A DNA stretch of 64,000 nt from Mya arenaria (GCF_026914265.1 NC_069132.1:67780993-67844992); one strand, 5' to 3'; positions 36,161 through 48,307 are shown, numbered from the stretch's first letter. The notes: generated from the sequence alone by a model not told the origin. Numbers and translations: made by a program.

Positions 36161-37999
36161 CTGTGATAGCATTTAGGCATCAGCTTGAGGTGATATTGAA
36201 GCTCAGTTAGGGCTTGTTCAAGAATGACATCTTCACGATTCAATATTTTATGTCATGTATAATTCGTGAATGCTGTCATATCGTTTTTTCGATTTTTTTT
36301 TAATCTGGGTTCCTACGATTTCAGATTAACTGTGTTTAAATGTAGTTAGATATCCATGAGAGCTTGGTTCATTTCTTAAAACAGCCAGTTTAGACAATGT
36401 ATGACTGGATTATGTCCCTTGAAATGCTGCACTTTTTTTGTATGATGAAATAAAGTGTGGCAATCATTAGGAGTGTTAAAACTAAGATACAAAAAAGCTT
36501 GAAACCTTCATTAAATGATGATATTTTCTTGTCTTTGAAGACCACATTTTCCATTAGCATTAACAACACTAATAATCACTGAATTACAGCTTTGTTGTTG
36601 CATAATAGGTTGATTCACATTATCATGTGATGTAATCAATGTATTGATAAATTGTCAAAATATCTTCCACTTTGTTACAAGTTCCTGTGGCCTTGTGGAT
36701 AAGTCTTCGCTTTTCTAATTTTCCTTAAACGGGGTGGGTTCGCAACCCTCTTAGAGTAAGCCACATGGAGTAAAACAATTATAATATAAGTATTTTCAGA
36801 TGCATTAACGGAAAAAATATTTTTTGGTCTGAAAACATGAGCAAATACCATTGAAGTTAAACCAGTTAAACATAATAATGTGTTTAAATAAAAGATAAGG
36901 AATTACATCTATGGGTAAACCTAAATTTTGTCTTTTAAAGATATCAACATGAAATTTTTGCACAAGTTCACAATGGCAAAATAATTTTGTTGAGTTAATA
37001 CCCTTGGTTAACTGAAAAAAGAAACAGATTCCACTAAATTGACCTCTGTTTAAACAAAGCTAAAGTGGCTGAAATTTCCAACCTGGATTTAGTGGCCACC
37101 TGTCTTAAGCAGCCACTTTGACCTTTTCCCAAAGGTGACCTCTTAATACAGGTTTGACTGTATTCACAATGGCGAAATGATGTGTTGAGTTCCATGTGTA
37201 CCCCTTGGTTAACTGAAAGAAGGAACACATTCAACAGCATGTACTTGCATAATAATCGTCATAAAACTGGTATAATTATTTGAATTTTTCCCTTTTTCTT
37301 ACATTAAAACTACACAAAAAGTTTATTTGTGAGTGACTTCCATAAACAGTCTGAAACTCCTTTTCAGAAAATTCTTCTACCCCCCCCCCCCTACCCCCCC
37401 CCCCCCCAAAAAAAGTTCTTTGTTTCCATTAACATCTCTCAAAAATTAATAGGTAGGTAGATATAACCTTTTTATTTATTGATTTTTTGAGAACCAGGAT
37501 TCTGTATGGAACCAAACTATAGAAGGGTTTATCACTATTATAGGAAATTTTAATTTTGAAATGGTCAACTTTTAACATGTTCACCCAAAAGATGGACTTT
37601 TTTTTTTAAATTACGAAAAAGAACCAACACAAAGGCAAACAAAGTTTAGGTCGTGAGGAAAAATGAGTCGGGTTGGTGAAAACAAACATAATTTTTATGC
37701 CCTAAGCCCTTATTACCATGTATAGCTTCATTACCTTCTTGTCATGTTTTGATGTATTGATATATTTCTCTTGTTGAGGATTGGTTTCTGAGAGCTTGTA
37801 CAGTATGTTTCAGCTGAAAATCATTTAATGGGAAATTAGAGATTTGAAAAATGTCATGGCAGGCTTGACATAATTATAGGAGGAGAAGGACTGAGGTGGA
37901 TATTGAGGAGTAGTCACATAGTCTTATTAGATAACTTTTGTTTGGACTATTATACATCTCTAAAGGAATTCAAATTTTCATTAAAAAAAATTATAGATA

Positions 38000-38744
38000 C
38001 AGTCGAAACTCGTTGGCTGGATATCTCATGGCTCGATATCCTCGTTGGCTCGAACCAAATTAAAAGGACCGATTTTTATTTACTCTTTGTTTATATAAAT
38101 TTCGTTTGGATGGCTCGATATCTTGAGGGTCGATATTTCTCCACGCTCGAAGTCGTTTTCGCGGTCCCAAACAAGAATTTCACGCTTTGAATTGGTTGCT
38201 TGGGTCGATGTCATTTTCGCGGGTTCAGTTAAGAATCTCACGCCTTGATTTGTTTGATTGGCTTCATTTAGCACAATGCGCTAATCGATTAAAATTGCTT
38301 GACTGATATTATAGTTATTATCGAATTTAAATGGTTTAACAGTTTGAATAAACATGCCATAACTTTAAGTTATGTCTCTAATTGTTATCCATCCCTAAAT
38401 TACTATGCATTTTGATATAACTTTTAAGCTATGGTTGTGTTACCCACTGTTTACAATTGCTTGTTTTCGCATAAATGTATTTTTTATTATAAATAAAAAA
38501 TAAAATGATATTTTCTAATAATCGAATAAGTCATATTACGAAATTTAGGGTGCGTAACTATGCCCAATAAATACTCTTCCTTCTCTTGCGGAGATAGCGT
38601 AGCCAATAACAAACGAGGTAAATAAGACTTCATGTAACAAATGAAAAAATAACATTCTGTAAGCAATCCCGCTTGGCTCGATATTCTCGAGGCTCGAAGT
38701 ACTTTGGCCGGTCCCTAGAATATCGAGCCATCGAGTTTCGACTG
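38000..38744. mobile_element. Pogo/Tigger-like MITE with TA target duplication
   Basis: The ends are CAGTCGAAACTCG and CGAGTTTCGACTG, perfect inverted repeats flanked by TA on each side (37998-37999 and 38745-38746). GGCTCGATAT motifs recur inside both ends. The TA duplication and the CAGTCGAA-type terminus are typical of the pogo branch of Tc1/mariner elements. No transposase is encoded in the 745 bp; frames of 60-95 codons are translations of the ends. Confidence 0.82.
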
Positions 38745-39079
38745 TATGTACGATGGCTGATGAGTGTGGTCTTCATTAAGTCCATTCATCTGTTGAATGT
38801 ACCCATTCCAGACATTAGGCTATGACAAATGGGATTTAACAGTAAATTTCTGATACACATTGACTTTTTTCTTTAGCTAGTCTTATTATGTGTTATAAAT
38901 TTACATTTTGTTATCTTTATTCATACAAGCTCAGAATCTTTATTGAACCACGTTTCACAAAGAGAAGTGGGAGCTATATAGGAATCACACTTGTCGTCTC
39001 ATCCTTCCGCCTGGGGATTGGTTTGTCGTGTTTTTATCTGATCCATTTCTTCTTCCATGGTTGGATTTGAAAGTTATTG

Positions 39080-39690
39080 GCATAAGGGAACACCACAGCA
39101 TAAGGATGTGTCGCGCACAAAATCTGAGTCCCTATCCAAAATCAAGGTCACAGTAACCTTCTGAACTTGGTATGGTCGGTGGGTCTGTCCAATTTTTGGT
39201 CCTGTCCATATAATCTTTGATGGTTTGATTTTAAAATTGATTTGCAGTAGTGACCACCACAGCATGAGAATGTACCAGGCACAGGACCCATCTCCAAACC
39301 CTCAAGGTCAAGGTCACAGCAAGCTTCTGAACTAAGTATGGGCAGTCAGTCCATCATATCTTTGTCAAATCAATCTCTCTCATTCATGGTGGGATTTTAA
39401 AATAATTTAGCAGAAGATTCGCTAAAATCTTAAGCATAAGGATCTGTGGCACACAAGACTCATGTTCATACTTTAAATGGCGGGGTCACAGCAACCTTTT
39501 GAACTTATATTCAGTATGTCTTGGTTTATAAGCCTTATACTGAATATAGTTCATGGTGATGGATTGTAAAATTAATTGGCAGAAGTCAGCAGACTGCCAT
39601 TGTATGAGGATGTGATGTGACAAGACCTGTGTTCCTAACTTCGTTGTCAAGGTCACAGCAACCTTCTGAACTTCTTACATTTTTGTATAA
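39080..39690. repeat. Degraded tandem element with GGTCACAGYAACCTTC
   Basis: About four loose units of roughly 165 bp, each with a CACCACAGCAT- or GGATGTGNNGC-like start, a GACYCNNNTCC part and GGTCACAGCAACCTTCTGAA (near 39147, 39310, 39485 and 39650). Ends are not recognised. It shares the GGTCA motif with elements A, C, D and E. Confidence 0.6.
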
Positions 39691-40105
39691 AAGCTTTACT
39701 GGTGACAGTTTGTTTCACATAACAGTACCAATATTTTCCCCATGTCTCTATGCTCTGTGGCATATTAACCTTTAATGAAACATGCTCCACCTTAAGTCTT
39801 TAATTGTTCTTTCCAGGCATTATTTCTGACACTTGGGAGTGCGGAAGTATAAATCACACTTTGTCATAGCTGTTGTTTACACTGAACTTGTTTAATGATA
39901 ACTAACACATAGATAGCAGTTTCCACCAGAGATAGTGAAATAAATGATAACATTTCTTATATGTTTCTTGGCAAAGTAGCATTAAAACAGCTGACCTACC
40001 CTTCCTGTTTTTGGTACAAGTTGTAGCCCTAACCACACAATATTTTTTCTTTGGCCTCACTAACATATGACATTACATTTCCATATATGGCTATTTATTT
40101 TTCAG

Positions 40106-40212
40106 GCACAGCCTGGGACAGTGGCTTCCATGGTGATAGAACGAGAAGATGAGTGCGGCACCCTGACCGTTGTCATGGATACGACTAACATGGAAACCAC
40201 TTGTCAGGCCAG
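40106..40212 (+). CDS. Membrane protein gene, cytoplasmic-tail exon 2
   Basis: Acceptor TTTTTCAG and donor CCAG|GTATTA enclose 107 nt: 35 codons plus AG of a split codon. It continues in phase from the previous exon and reads AQPGTVASMVIEREDE, then CGTLTVVMDTTNMETTCQA. It has no recognised domain. A slightly more distal donor (CTG|GTAATT at about 40224) would change the phase and is less consistent with the next exon. Confidence 0.7.
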
Positions 40213-40906
40213 GTATTACACCTGGTAATTCATACATCTTCCTACACTTCTTGTTGCTAATAACAACTTGATGAGGAATTTCAAAATAGGTCTGTTTTTA
40301 CAAAAAGAAAAAAAAATCAACTTCCAAATCCTTGGTATCATTTTCACCGTCAATATCTTTGTGTAAAACTTTAGTTGGTCGTTTATTAGAAACTATTTGA
40401 GATATTTATTAGAAAATATTTGAGATATTTATTTGGAACTAATTGATATTTTCATTTAATTTGGTACATTATATGTTGAAAATAAGAAAACTCATTAGGT
40501 CTGGTAATATTGATGTCCTGAAATAAAAGTAAAGAAATAAAGTCAAAGGCTTTAAGAGGCATGTCACATAACTGTTTTCCATTTATTTCCTTGCTTGTTC
40601 CTTTTACTTCTCAAAATTTCCTGTAAACATGCATGAGAAATGTTTTCTTTTTAATTTGATGTTTTAGATGTATCACTCAGTACCTACATAAGTCTTCTTG
40701 TTATGCAGAATGTATCATCTTCATACCCTTAATCAGGTTAACATTAGTCTTCAGTTACATTTTCTATCATTGATAGATAGAGCATATAGAGCGTCTGAGG
40801 AGTGTTTTATTAGTTTCAGCAACACAAGCAAAGTTACAGTTATAGTTTGGGCAAGAATGTCTATTTTAGTCCCTCAAAGTATTCCCTTATGCCATCCACA
40901 CATTTT

Positions 40907-42560
40907 TTAGACTATCTGCGCATGCGCGCTGGTAGTCTTTAAGACCGCAAACTCCAAAGAACTACTTCTATTCATGTCGTTTTAACCCATTTTTTTGTCT
41001 CAATGCGCTCTATGTTTTGTAGCAGAATGACGTCGAAACCATAAAAATAGATTATCCGAGTATGAGTTATTGCTTGTTCGGCTATTTCCGCGCTGTATTT
41101 CGGCGTTTTATTTTTAGCAGAATATAACTATTTATAGATCGTTATATTTATCAGATTAGTGTGGGTCAAAATAATAGATGCTCTGGTAGGAAGGTAACAT
41201 ACTGATATTCACTCTGAGTTCAGCCCAAGATGTTTTAGAAATTATTACCGACTGCAAGTGTACCATCCCTGCAGGGTTTGTTTGTTATTATAACCTTGTG
41301 TGACCATAAAGCACGCTTATTTGTAAGGGTGTATTTCTTATATTACTTTTATGAAATAAAAAACAAAAATGATTGTCTGAAAATCAAAATAGTTGTATTC
41401 CAGGTTTCACGTTGCTAATGCTTCAAATACTATGATTTGCCTGCTATACAATAGCAAAATACTATTCATTCTGTGGGTTTTAGGCTTTTTTTTCTAATAA
41501 GATGTTTACATTTTTTGCGTAAAAGCTTCGTTCCGATGTATTCTTGGCATAGTTTTGGAAATTAGCCTTTCAATTTATTCTAACACACTTGCCCTGATAC
41601 GACAGTGAGTTATGCATACTTTTGATGAAGCAAAGTAGTTCGGATTTAACCTGTAAAACACACAATTAAAGAGTGCGAAGCATTCATAACAGCACTAGTA
41701 TTATTTCTAAACAGATACTTACATAAAACATAAAAAAATAAATATTTATCAATAATACTTGAAAAGGCACAATCATATTCCTATTCTTAGAACAGACAAT
41801 TTCCGATAATCTAGAAATAGTTTCAACTACATTAACTGACTGATTTTCTAAAAATAGTTTCTACATACATTAACTGACCACATGTTTGCCCTCACCGCGG
41901 GAAAATGACCATCTGATAAGCTCTGCATTTTGATAGGAATTATTGCTAAAGTTATTCGTAAAAATAAAATCATTTTCCTTAAACAATTAAAACGTGTATG
42001 TTCATAAAACTTGCATAACGTATGATATCTAATCAAAGCACTGAAAATCTTAGAAGCGATTGAAAAGGGCATGCATTGCCAGGGGCGTAGCCAGCGTTAC
42101 GCACATACGCATGTAACATTTATTTGAAAAATGAAAGGTCGAGGGCTAAACTAAAAATTGGTATCAGAATAAAAGGAAGAGCAGCCAAAGTAAAAGTTGC
42201 TTCCCTGTGATAGATAGCTTTCTGAGCAGAAATCAATCACTTGGTAACTACAGGGTCGGCGGCCTCGAACCTATTAATCCTTCCAAATACACCTCAGAGC
42301 TCAACATGTTCATTCCATTTTCCATTGTTTTCCACTGGGTAGACCCCACGAACTCCCAACCGGCTACAGGGATATTTCCCATCCCACACCCTCCCCTTTT
42401 AGTGTGTAACATTCAGTAAAGTCTGGCTACGCCGCGGATTGTGACTTTAAATACATAGGGATACGTCGCCTTAAGTGATAAGCTGTGCATCTTGAATGAA
42501 ATTATTGCTGAAGTTCTCACATGTTTGCCCGCAGATAGTCTTTCAGCGCCTCGCGCTTTG
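40907..42560 (+). mobile_element. Element G: HINE-like ends without a tandem core
   Basis: AGACTATCTGCG (40909-40920), placed directly after a T-run, is matched by CGCAGATAGTCT (42530-42541). A hairpin AGCGC-CTC-GCGCT (42545-42557) and TTG follow, then ATTT. The plan of the ends is the same as in elements A, B, C and E, but there is no minisatellite inside. Instead there is a roughly repeated stretch (GATAAGCTCTGCAT near 41916 and GATAAGCTGTGCAT near 42477) and a nested hAT-like MITE. Non-coding. Confidence 0.65.
42080..42437. mobile_element. hAT-like MITE nested in element G
   Basis: The left end is CAGGGGCGTAGCCAG and the right end CTGGCTACGCCGCGG, inverted with a few mismatches. The CAGGGGCG type of terminus is common in hAT-superfamily MITEs. 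No clean 8-bp target duplication is left. The frame at 42207-42419 is not credible as a gene. Confidence 0.55.
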
Positions 42561-43126
42561 ATTTAGCCATGAAATCCAGTCTTAAAATGCCTTTGCAAAC
42601 TTTGATAACTTTTGATACACTTCAAATGATGCTGCGACTTGATGTGGGGATACAACCAGAGATTACAAGGTGATGAGGTCAAGGCTGTTTGGTGCAAAAT
42701 CTAGCTACTGTGCTGTTGCAAATATTCTGTAACAATGGCAAAGCGATGTGCTGGTGCATTATTCTACAACATCTTGACGCAGCGTTTTGTGGTAAATTGG
42801 CGCATGGTATGATAGTGGTCAATAACACCAAGAGATAACATGATTCCTATGAAATATGCCTGTCACACTGCAGTAAACAGGTTACTTGGACTCTTACGCC
42901 TAGCTTTCACAGGACACTCATTATTTTAATCCATCCACATTTTATTATTATCTTGGATGCGGGATAAAAAAAAAATTGAGCCATGTTTCATCAGCCGTGA
43001 CAATCTCTCTTAACCGCAGATAATGGTTGTCATTGAATTTAGAGAGCAAAGATGATTTTCTGTTCCTTCATATAAATGCTTTTGAAGCCTTTTCTGAGTC
43101 TGAGTCTAGATTGTGTTTTGAGACAA

Positions 43127-43260
43127 GAGAGATACAAGATACAAGATACAAGAATCTTTATTTAATGTCGTGTATATGATAACAGAAAAAATTAGCTCAA
43201 TGAGCTTTTTTCCGACATGAATAGCAAACGTACAGAACATATCAAAACATAACAATGAGC
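43127..43260 (-). mobile_element. Possible LINE 3' end with short tandem tail
   Basis: The plus strand has GATACAAGATACAAGATACA followed by AGAATCTTTATTTAATG. On the minus strand this is an AATAAAGATTCT signal followed by a (TCTTGTA)n-like tail, which is common at the ends of CR1/L2-type elements. No coding part is seen upstream. Confidence 0.4.
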
Positions 43261-43508
43261 TTGTGACCTGAAAATAAAGCATATATGTTTAAAGTAGGTT
43301 CAAGTATTGGAACAAGCATTTACAAAAGCTTTTCGTTACTATATTCATGCATACAATTATGAAAAGTAAGATGGATTAGAGCATTGAAAACACTGATAAC
43401 ATAAACAAGTTTTCCCGGCTGTACGTGTAATCTACACGTGCACGGTTCTGCTAGTTGACATAATCACTGTGAAATGGACTGTTTGTACTCATGGCCTTTA
43501 TTCTGTAG

Positions 43509-43674
43509 GTTGAGTGACTGTGACCAGTTGCCGTGCTACCATGAGGCTACAGCAGACATGTGTATGGAGGATGTGGATTACAACACAGAAGTATCAGGCG
43601 ACGGTGGGCCTGAGTCCTCTAGCGACGTCATCATTAACACTGGGGATGGGGAACTCCCGCCCCCATATTATCAG
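43509..43674 (+). CDS. Membrane protein gene, tail exon 3 with PPxY motif
   Basis: Acceptor TTCTGTAG and donor CAG|GTGAAA bound 166 nt: G completes the split Arg codon, then 55 codons. It reads LSDCDQLPCYHEATADM, then an acidic stretch (MEDVDYNTEVSGDGGPESS), and closes with GDGELPPPYYQ. LPPPY fits the PPxY consensus bound by WW domains such as those of NEDD4-family ubiquitin ligases; this suggests, but does not show, regulated turnover or trafficking of the protein. The acidic Ser-rich region before it resembles a phosphorylation-prone linker. The family is not recognised. Confidence 0.75.
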
Positions 43675-45627
43675 GTGAAATATGTGGATAAAGATGTCTT
43701 TTGAATGTTTATGAAATATTATTGTTCGGTATCATGTGACATTTGGTGCAAAAACCTTAATTGGGAAAAAAATTCAGGTAAAAAAAAATGTATAAATTGA
43801 ACTACGATAATACAGTTATTTCGCTAAATCATTTCAAAGAATTAAAGTTGAACCATTGGCATAGCCTTGGTTTTGTTGCGGTCATCATATAAACATGGTA
43901 ACGGTGGTCATTACTCAATAGTGTTTACAGTATTCAAATGAAACTTGGTCACATGTTGAAAGAGACAATACACTGAAGTACAAAGAGGCACACAACTTTG
44001 GTATTAATAGTCATAGAGTGATTTTCCCTTTTTTTGAAAAAAAAATGACGAGAGAAACTCTAATATTTTGACAGCATCGGCCATTTTTACTGCAGGTTAC
44101 AGCGCACTAATTTCAGTTGATGAATATTAATTTTGTTTTACTTAACAAAGTTTAATGAATTGCTTTAACTGTCATGAATTGTTCGTTTATGTCTCTGTTA
44201 AAAATAGACATTATACTTCATTTGAAGTGTATATTTCTGATATTGTTGATCCTGTTGGGTACTAATTGTAAACCCATTGTGCAGATTGAGGCTGACGGAA
44301 GTCTGGCACACTTATATATATATTGCCATATGTTTAACCTTATCATAGTCTATGAATTATTTTTGTAAATGCGCCTTGTATTATATTTTTTTATGAAATA
44401 AGCTCGCTACTTGCAACATTTTGTAATATAACTTTCGCGAGTCTGTTGTCATATTTAAGGAATGCTTGTGCTGACCAAAGCACACATTCAGTTTTCCCAG
44501 TATTGCTGGATACTGAAAGTACCTGGCTTTTGATTGGTTGCCAGCAAGCAGGCATACTTGCCAGCATCCATTCAGCGCAGCAGTTTCTGTACCAGTTGCT
44601 AATTTCAATAACCACAACATTTTGAATGTACAGAACTTTACCATACTGAGCTTTATTTCTTGAACCAATCTTCCTGCTGGCGTCTGTATTCCGAAAGGTC
44701 GTTAAAAGTATCTAGTAAGCAATAGTAATTAATATGGTACATGTATATCAAATAAATTCATAGTCTTCTTAATATTAAATAATAAATAATAATAAACATT
44801 ATTTTATATAAACTTTAAAAGCAAGCAACTGGTCTCAGCTAATGCGCATGCGTGCATGTCATTTATGCATCGTCTTTGTAAATATTGAAATGTTTTACAC
44901 AAATGTTTTAATTTTCTGAAAAGGGTGAATTAATATCACAAAAAAATGGTTCTTATGAAGGATACTGTGTTCCATTTGAAAGAAAGGTGCAAAAAACATG
45001 GTATTTCTACCTTATAAGATGATCCTTGATAGGACCCACCATTCATTTAATATTTATACGTTTTCACCTATTAAATTCACAGTAACTATCTGTTTATCTG
45101 TAATTGATATTTCCATAAATATTTAGTAAGAACCTAGTTATGAGTTTTTCATTTAAAAAATTGTATGTCATATTATTTATAAAACTGAGTATCACTTTGA
45201 AATCAAGACATCATGTTAACAGTTATGCAAGTGCTGAAACTCTTGTTGGTCAATTTATTTTTTCTAAAAGTACAACCTATATTTACAGCCAATGAAATTG
45301 CAGATAGGCAATCATTAAGCACTAGGCTTAATCCTAAAGAATTTTAAGTTCGCGGTTGGTTAAAGGTCCACCCACTGCCTCTTATCAGATACACAATCCT
45401 TAAATCAGATTTTGCGTTGGCAATGTGTCAGCCAGTGAGTCAGCCAATGAGGTTGTTTTCTAAGTCTGTAAAATGACCTGAATTAAATTCTTAATGATTA
45501 AGCAGTGCTTGTCCCTACTCTCACTCCGCCCATTCTTAGTCATTCATACTTTAATTTATGTAGTCTAACTTCTACTTAACCACTCCTGAGTACCTATAAC
45601 CATTTTCTTATTCTTATTCTTATTCAG
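43675..45627 (+). other. Intron of the membrane protein gene
   Basis: 1.95 kb, GT...AG, ending in a pyrimidine-rich TTCTTATTCTTATTCAG. No organised repeat or exon is recognised in it. Confidence 0.6.
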
Positions 45628-46098
45628 GCTATGGGACACAGAGTGATTGAAGAAAGTACAGGTGACCTAACAAGCATCACAAATGGTCAAGGTCACTCTG
45701 AGGTCGATGATGATTGTCATGACAATGATAACAGTGATAATGGCAACTGTACATGTGACAATCAAGGTGACGAGAGTCATTCACATTGTCGCAGTAGTTC
45801 ACAGAATAATCTTGATGCCAGTGATGATTATAACTTGGTTAAAAGTCGTAGTAATAATAGTGAGATGCGAAACTGTGGTACAAGCTTGCATGCAGAGTGT
45901 CCAGAGAGGACTAGTTTACCAAGTGGAGGGGGTGGGACCTTAGGAGGGGTGAGTAGGCAAATTGGGGTCCAGGAAGGGGATGGAAATCAAGAGAGGGGAC
46001 AAGAGGGGGCCACAGGGACCTCATGGCAGCAGGACAGCAGGGCTAAGCCCAAAGAAACACTGGCACATTATCAGGATATGTCGCCAATTACAATCTAG
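45628..46098 (+). CDS. Membrane protein gene, last coding exon
   Basis: Acceptor TTATTCAG; the frame continues in phase as AMGHRVIEESTGDL and runs 156 codons to a TAG at 46096-46098. The first third is very rich in Asp, Asn, Ser, His and Cys (for example DDDCHDNDNSDNGNC). A Gly-rich turn (LPSGGGGTLGG) and a polar Gln/Glu/Gly stretch follow, ending MSPITI. It looks intrinsically disordered. Together the four exons give about 290 residues, nearly all cytoplasmic tail. The frame without the upstream exons would start at an internal Met (45631), which should not be taken as a true start. Confidence 0.75.
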   Translation, partial: AMGHRVIEESTGDLTSITNGQGHSEVDDDCHDNDNSDNGNCTCDNQGDESHSHCRSSSQNNLDASDDYNLVKSRSNNSEMRNCGTSLHAECPERTSLPSGGGGTLGGVSRQIGVQEGDGNQERGQEGATGTSWQQDSRAKPKETLAHYQDMSPITI

Positions 46099-46554
46099 TC
46101 ATGGAAGAAACTTGTTAAACATGAAATATCCAATCACAATCTGTACTTTTCATCTGATTGCTGTTCATAACTGTTTAATGGTTGAAAGTCTTTTTTGTTG
46201 AATTATGAATATAGTATTTTATTTACAGTGTTTTACACACAGCTTTGGGAGGTGGGCAAGGACCTTTTGGACTTTGGGAAAATGCATAATTTTAATTTTA
46301 ATTCAGAATTAAAATTTTGCCTGGAAATGCACAAGATACTTAAAAAAGTACCTAAGTCAAAAAACTGTGATAACATGTACTTTGTTTCTTAAAAATTACT
46401 AACCCTAGGGGTTCCATTTTTATCAAATATGAGATGGGACTGATCAAAAGAATTTGAATGTCTATTATTTCTTTATACTGCTATTTTTAGCTTTAGTTAG
46501 TCCCAGTATTGTGATTGACTTGGTGATTTTGTCAGCATTTTAGTGCGATCGACT

Positions 46555-46796
46555 TTAAAGCTGCACTCTCACAGATTGTTTTATGTTTGTTGTCTTTGAA
46601 TAAACCAATTATTGAACCAGTGATATAAAACTGCTGACAAATTTGGAACATTAATATGATAAAACTGTGATCTGATCCATTGTCAGCAGTCTTATATTAT
46701 TGGTTCTCAGACATTTACGCAAAAATTGTCTCATTTCTAATACAATTTTTTTTTTTAAATTGTCCAAACGGTCAATCTGTGAGAGTGCAGCTTTAA
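46555..46796. mobile_element. TTAA-type palindromic MITE
   Basis: It starts TTAAAGCTGCACTCTCACAG and ends CTGTGAGAGTGCAGCTTTAA. The arms are inverted throughout, including GATATAAAACTGCTGACAAA against TGTCAGCAGTCTTATATTA. The TTAA at both ends fits a piggyBac-like target duplication. 242 bp, with a shorter centre than the other copies. Confidence 0.82.
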
Positions 46797-47296
46797 CCTT
46801 GATCATGACTCAATCTTTTTAAGTCATTTGAATTAAACTTGCTACATATGTTACCAAAACTCATTATACGCATGTCCAGCAAGGCCTGATACTCTGGCTT
46901 TAAGCTTTCATTGAGTAACGCCCCTTGTTCCAGTGGTCGAAATAAGCACGAGCCTGCAAGCCCGGGCACTGGTAAAATGCTTTCTTGGCTTGCTCAAATT
47001 CTGGGTTTTATATAGCAGGACTTGATAATAATGTAATGCCAAGCACTAGTGTAATGATTCAGGGTTGTTCATCCGAAAGACTAATTTCAATGACTGTAAT
47101 GTTAAACAAAAGAAACCACGAGACACGCTCTGTTGCTCTCTTCATTTAATTTGCTCTAAATGTTCAGGACTATCATACCAAGAGCTTTGACATTTAAAAC
47201 ATGTTACTTGTTTGTTCTGTTACTTTTAGTTATGATAATACTATTGTATTTACAATGGGAGTCAGAGCTTTAGCATGAAAAAATATATTCATGTTA

Positions 47297-47598
47297 TGCA
47301 CCAGTCAATTATAACCACAACCCCCCCAGGTCTGGGGAATAGTGGGGACTTTTTCTTAGATCTAGCCAACCTCGGGTAAAATCCCTGCACTGCGGGGACA
47401 AACTGATGGTAAAATCCCCGCCAAATGCCCCGACACCCCAGGGACCCTAGGTAAGGCCCATTCCCGGCTATATTTTGTGCGAAGACAATACCACCACATT
47501 CAACTGGCACTGTGGGGTCACCTGGAAGGTAAAAACACGGCACATTTCCCCAGCTATCCCCGGACCTGGGGGAGCCGTGGTTACAATTGACTGGTGCA
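47297..47598. mobile_element. TIR element of 302 bp, GC-rich
   Basis: The ends are inverted for about 45 bp: TGCACCAGTCAATTATAACC at the left and GGTTACAATTGACTGGTGCA at the right, then a CCCCCAGGTCTGGGG-type run matched by CCCCGGACCTGGGGG. TTA flanks both ends, as expected of a PIF/Harbinger target duplication. A 45-bp direct repeat lies outside it (47229-47277 and 47612-47658). Small frames inside are artefacts. Confidence 0.78.
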
Positions 47599-47724
47599 TT
47601 ATGTTATGTTCAGTTATAATAATACTATTGTATTTACAATGGGAGTCAGAGCTTTGATTAACATTTTGAAAATTGTTTGGAACAGTCTGTTTGATTTTTA
47701 TTATGAGTGATTTCATAATATGTA

Positions 47725-48035
47725 ATATGAAAAAGATCTGAACAGTACTTTTTTACTTGTTTTATAAGATGAAAAAGATCTGAACAGTACTTTTTTACTT
47801 GTTTTATAAGATGAAAAAGATCTGAACAGTACTTTTTAACTTGTTTTGTAATATGAAAAAGATCTGAACAGTACTTTTTTTACTTGTTTTATAATATGAA
47901 AAAGATCTGAACAGTACTTTTTTTACTTGTTTTATAATATGAAAAAGATCTGAACAGTACTTTTTTACTTCTTTTATAATATGAAAAAGATTTTTATAAT
48001 ATGAAAAAGATCTGAATAGTGCTTTTTTACTTGTT
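47725..48035. repeat. 42-43-bp tandem repeat, about 7 copies
   Basis: AAAAAGATCTGAACAGTACT recurs with GATCTG at 47735, 47777, 47819, 47861, 47904 and 47947, and again in a disturbed unit at 48009. The rest of the unit is TTTTTTACTTGTTTTATAA. The last unit is degenerate and partly duplicated. Confidence 0.93.
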
Positions 48036-48307
48036 TATAGATACTATGTGTTTATGTGTTAATACCAAGGCCCTAATTCCTCAAAACTTCTTAAGTCTCT
48101 TATAACAGGATGAAGCTAATCTCACTACCAGTATTTTTGTTGTTCTATAAAATGAGTATTATTTACTTCATAAAGAGTTTTTAGAAATTGTGCAGAAATA
48201 TTCTATATGATAATGACAATAAGCCATTTTTCATATATCAAAATCCATTTTCAGTATGTATTAAGTATTTTAGGCTAATTGAAATAAGCAACTTAAGCCT
48301 GTTAAGC

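Larger units (their letters stand above)
36033..40105 (+). other. Intron of the membrane protein gene
   Basis: 4.07 kb, GT...AG. It holds a piece of the palindromic MITE (36069-36160), a weak tRNA-like patch with GGGTTCGCAACCCT near 36738, a C-run (37380-37407), a pogo-like MITE (38000-38744) and a degraded GGTCA repeat (39080-39690). No further exon is recognised in it. Confidence 0.65.
40213..43508 (+). other. Intron of the membrane protein gene
   Basis: 3.3 kb. It contains element G (40907-42560) with a nested hAT-like MITE, and a possible LINE tail near 43127. The remainder is AT-rich with no recognised exon. Confidence 0.65.

Noticed and set aside
43474..43704. ATG-initiated frame over exon 3 taken as a small gene
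   Set aside because: The ATG lies in the intron; acceptor TAG and donor GTGAAA together with phase agreement show an internal exon.
45683..45943. Second frame over the last exon, rich in Met, Val and Ile
   Set aside because: It is a shadow of the real exon; it has no matching splice phase with the upstream exons.
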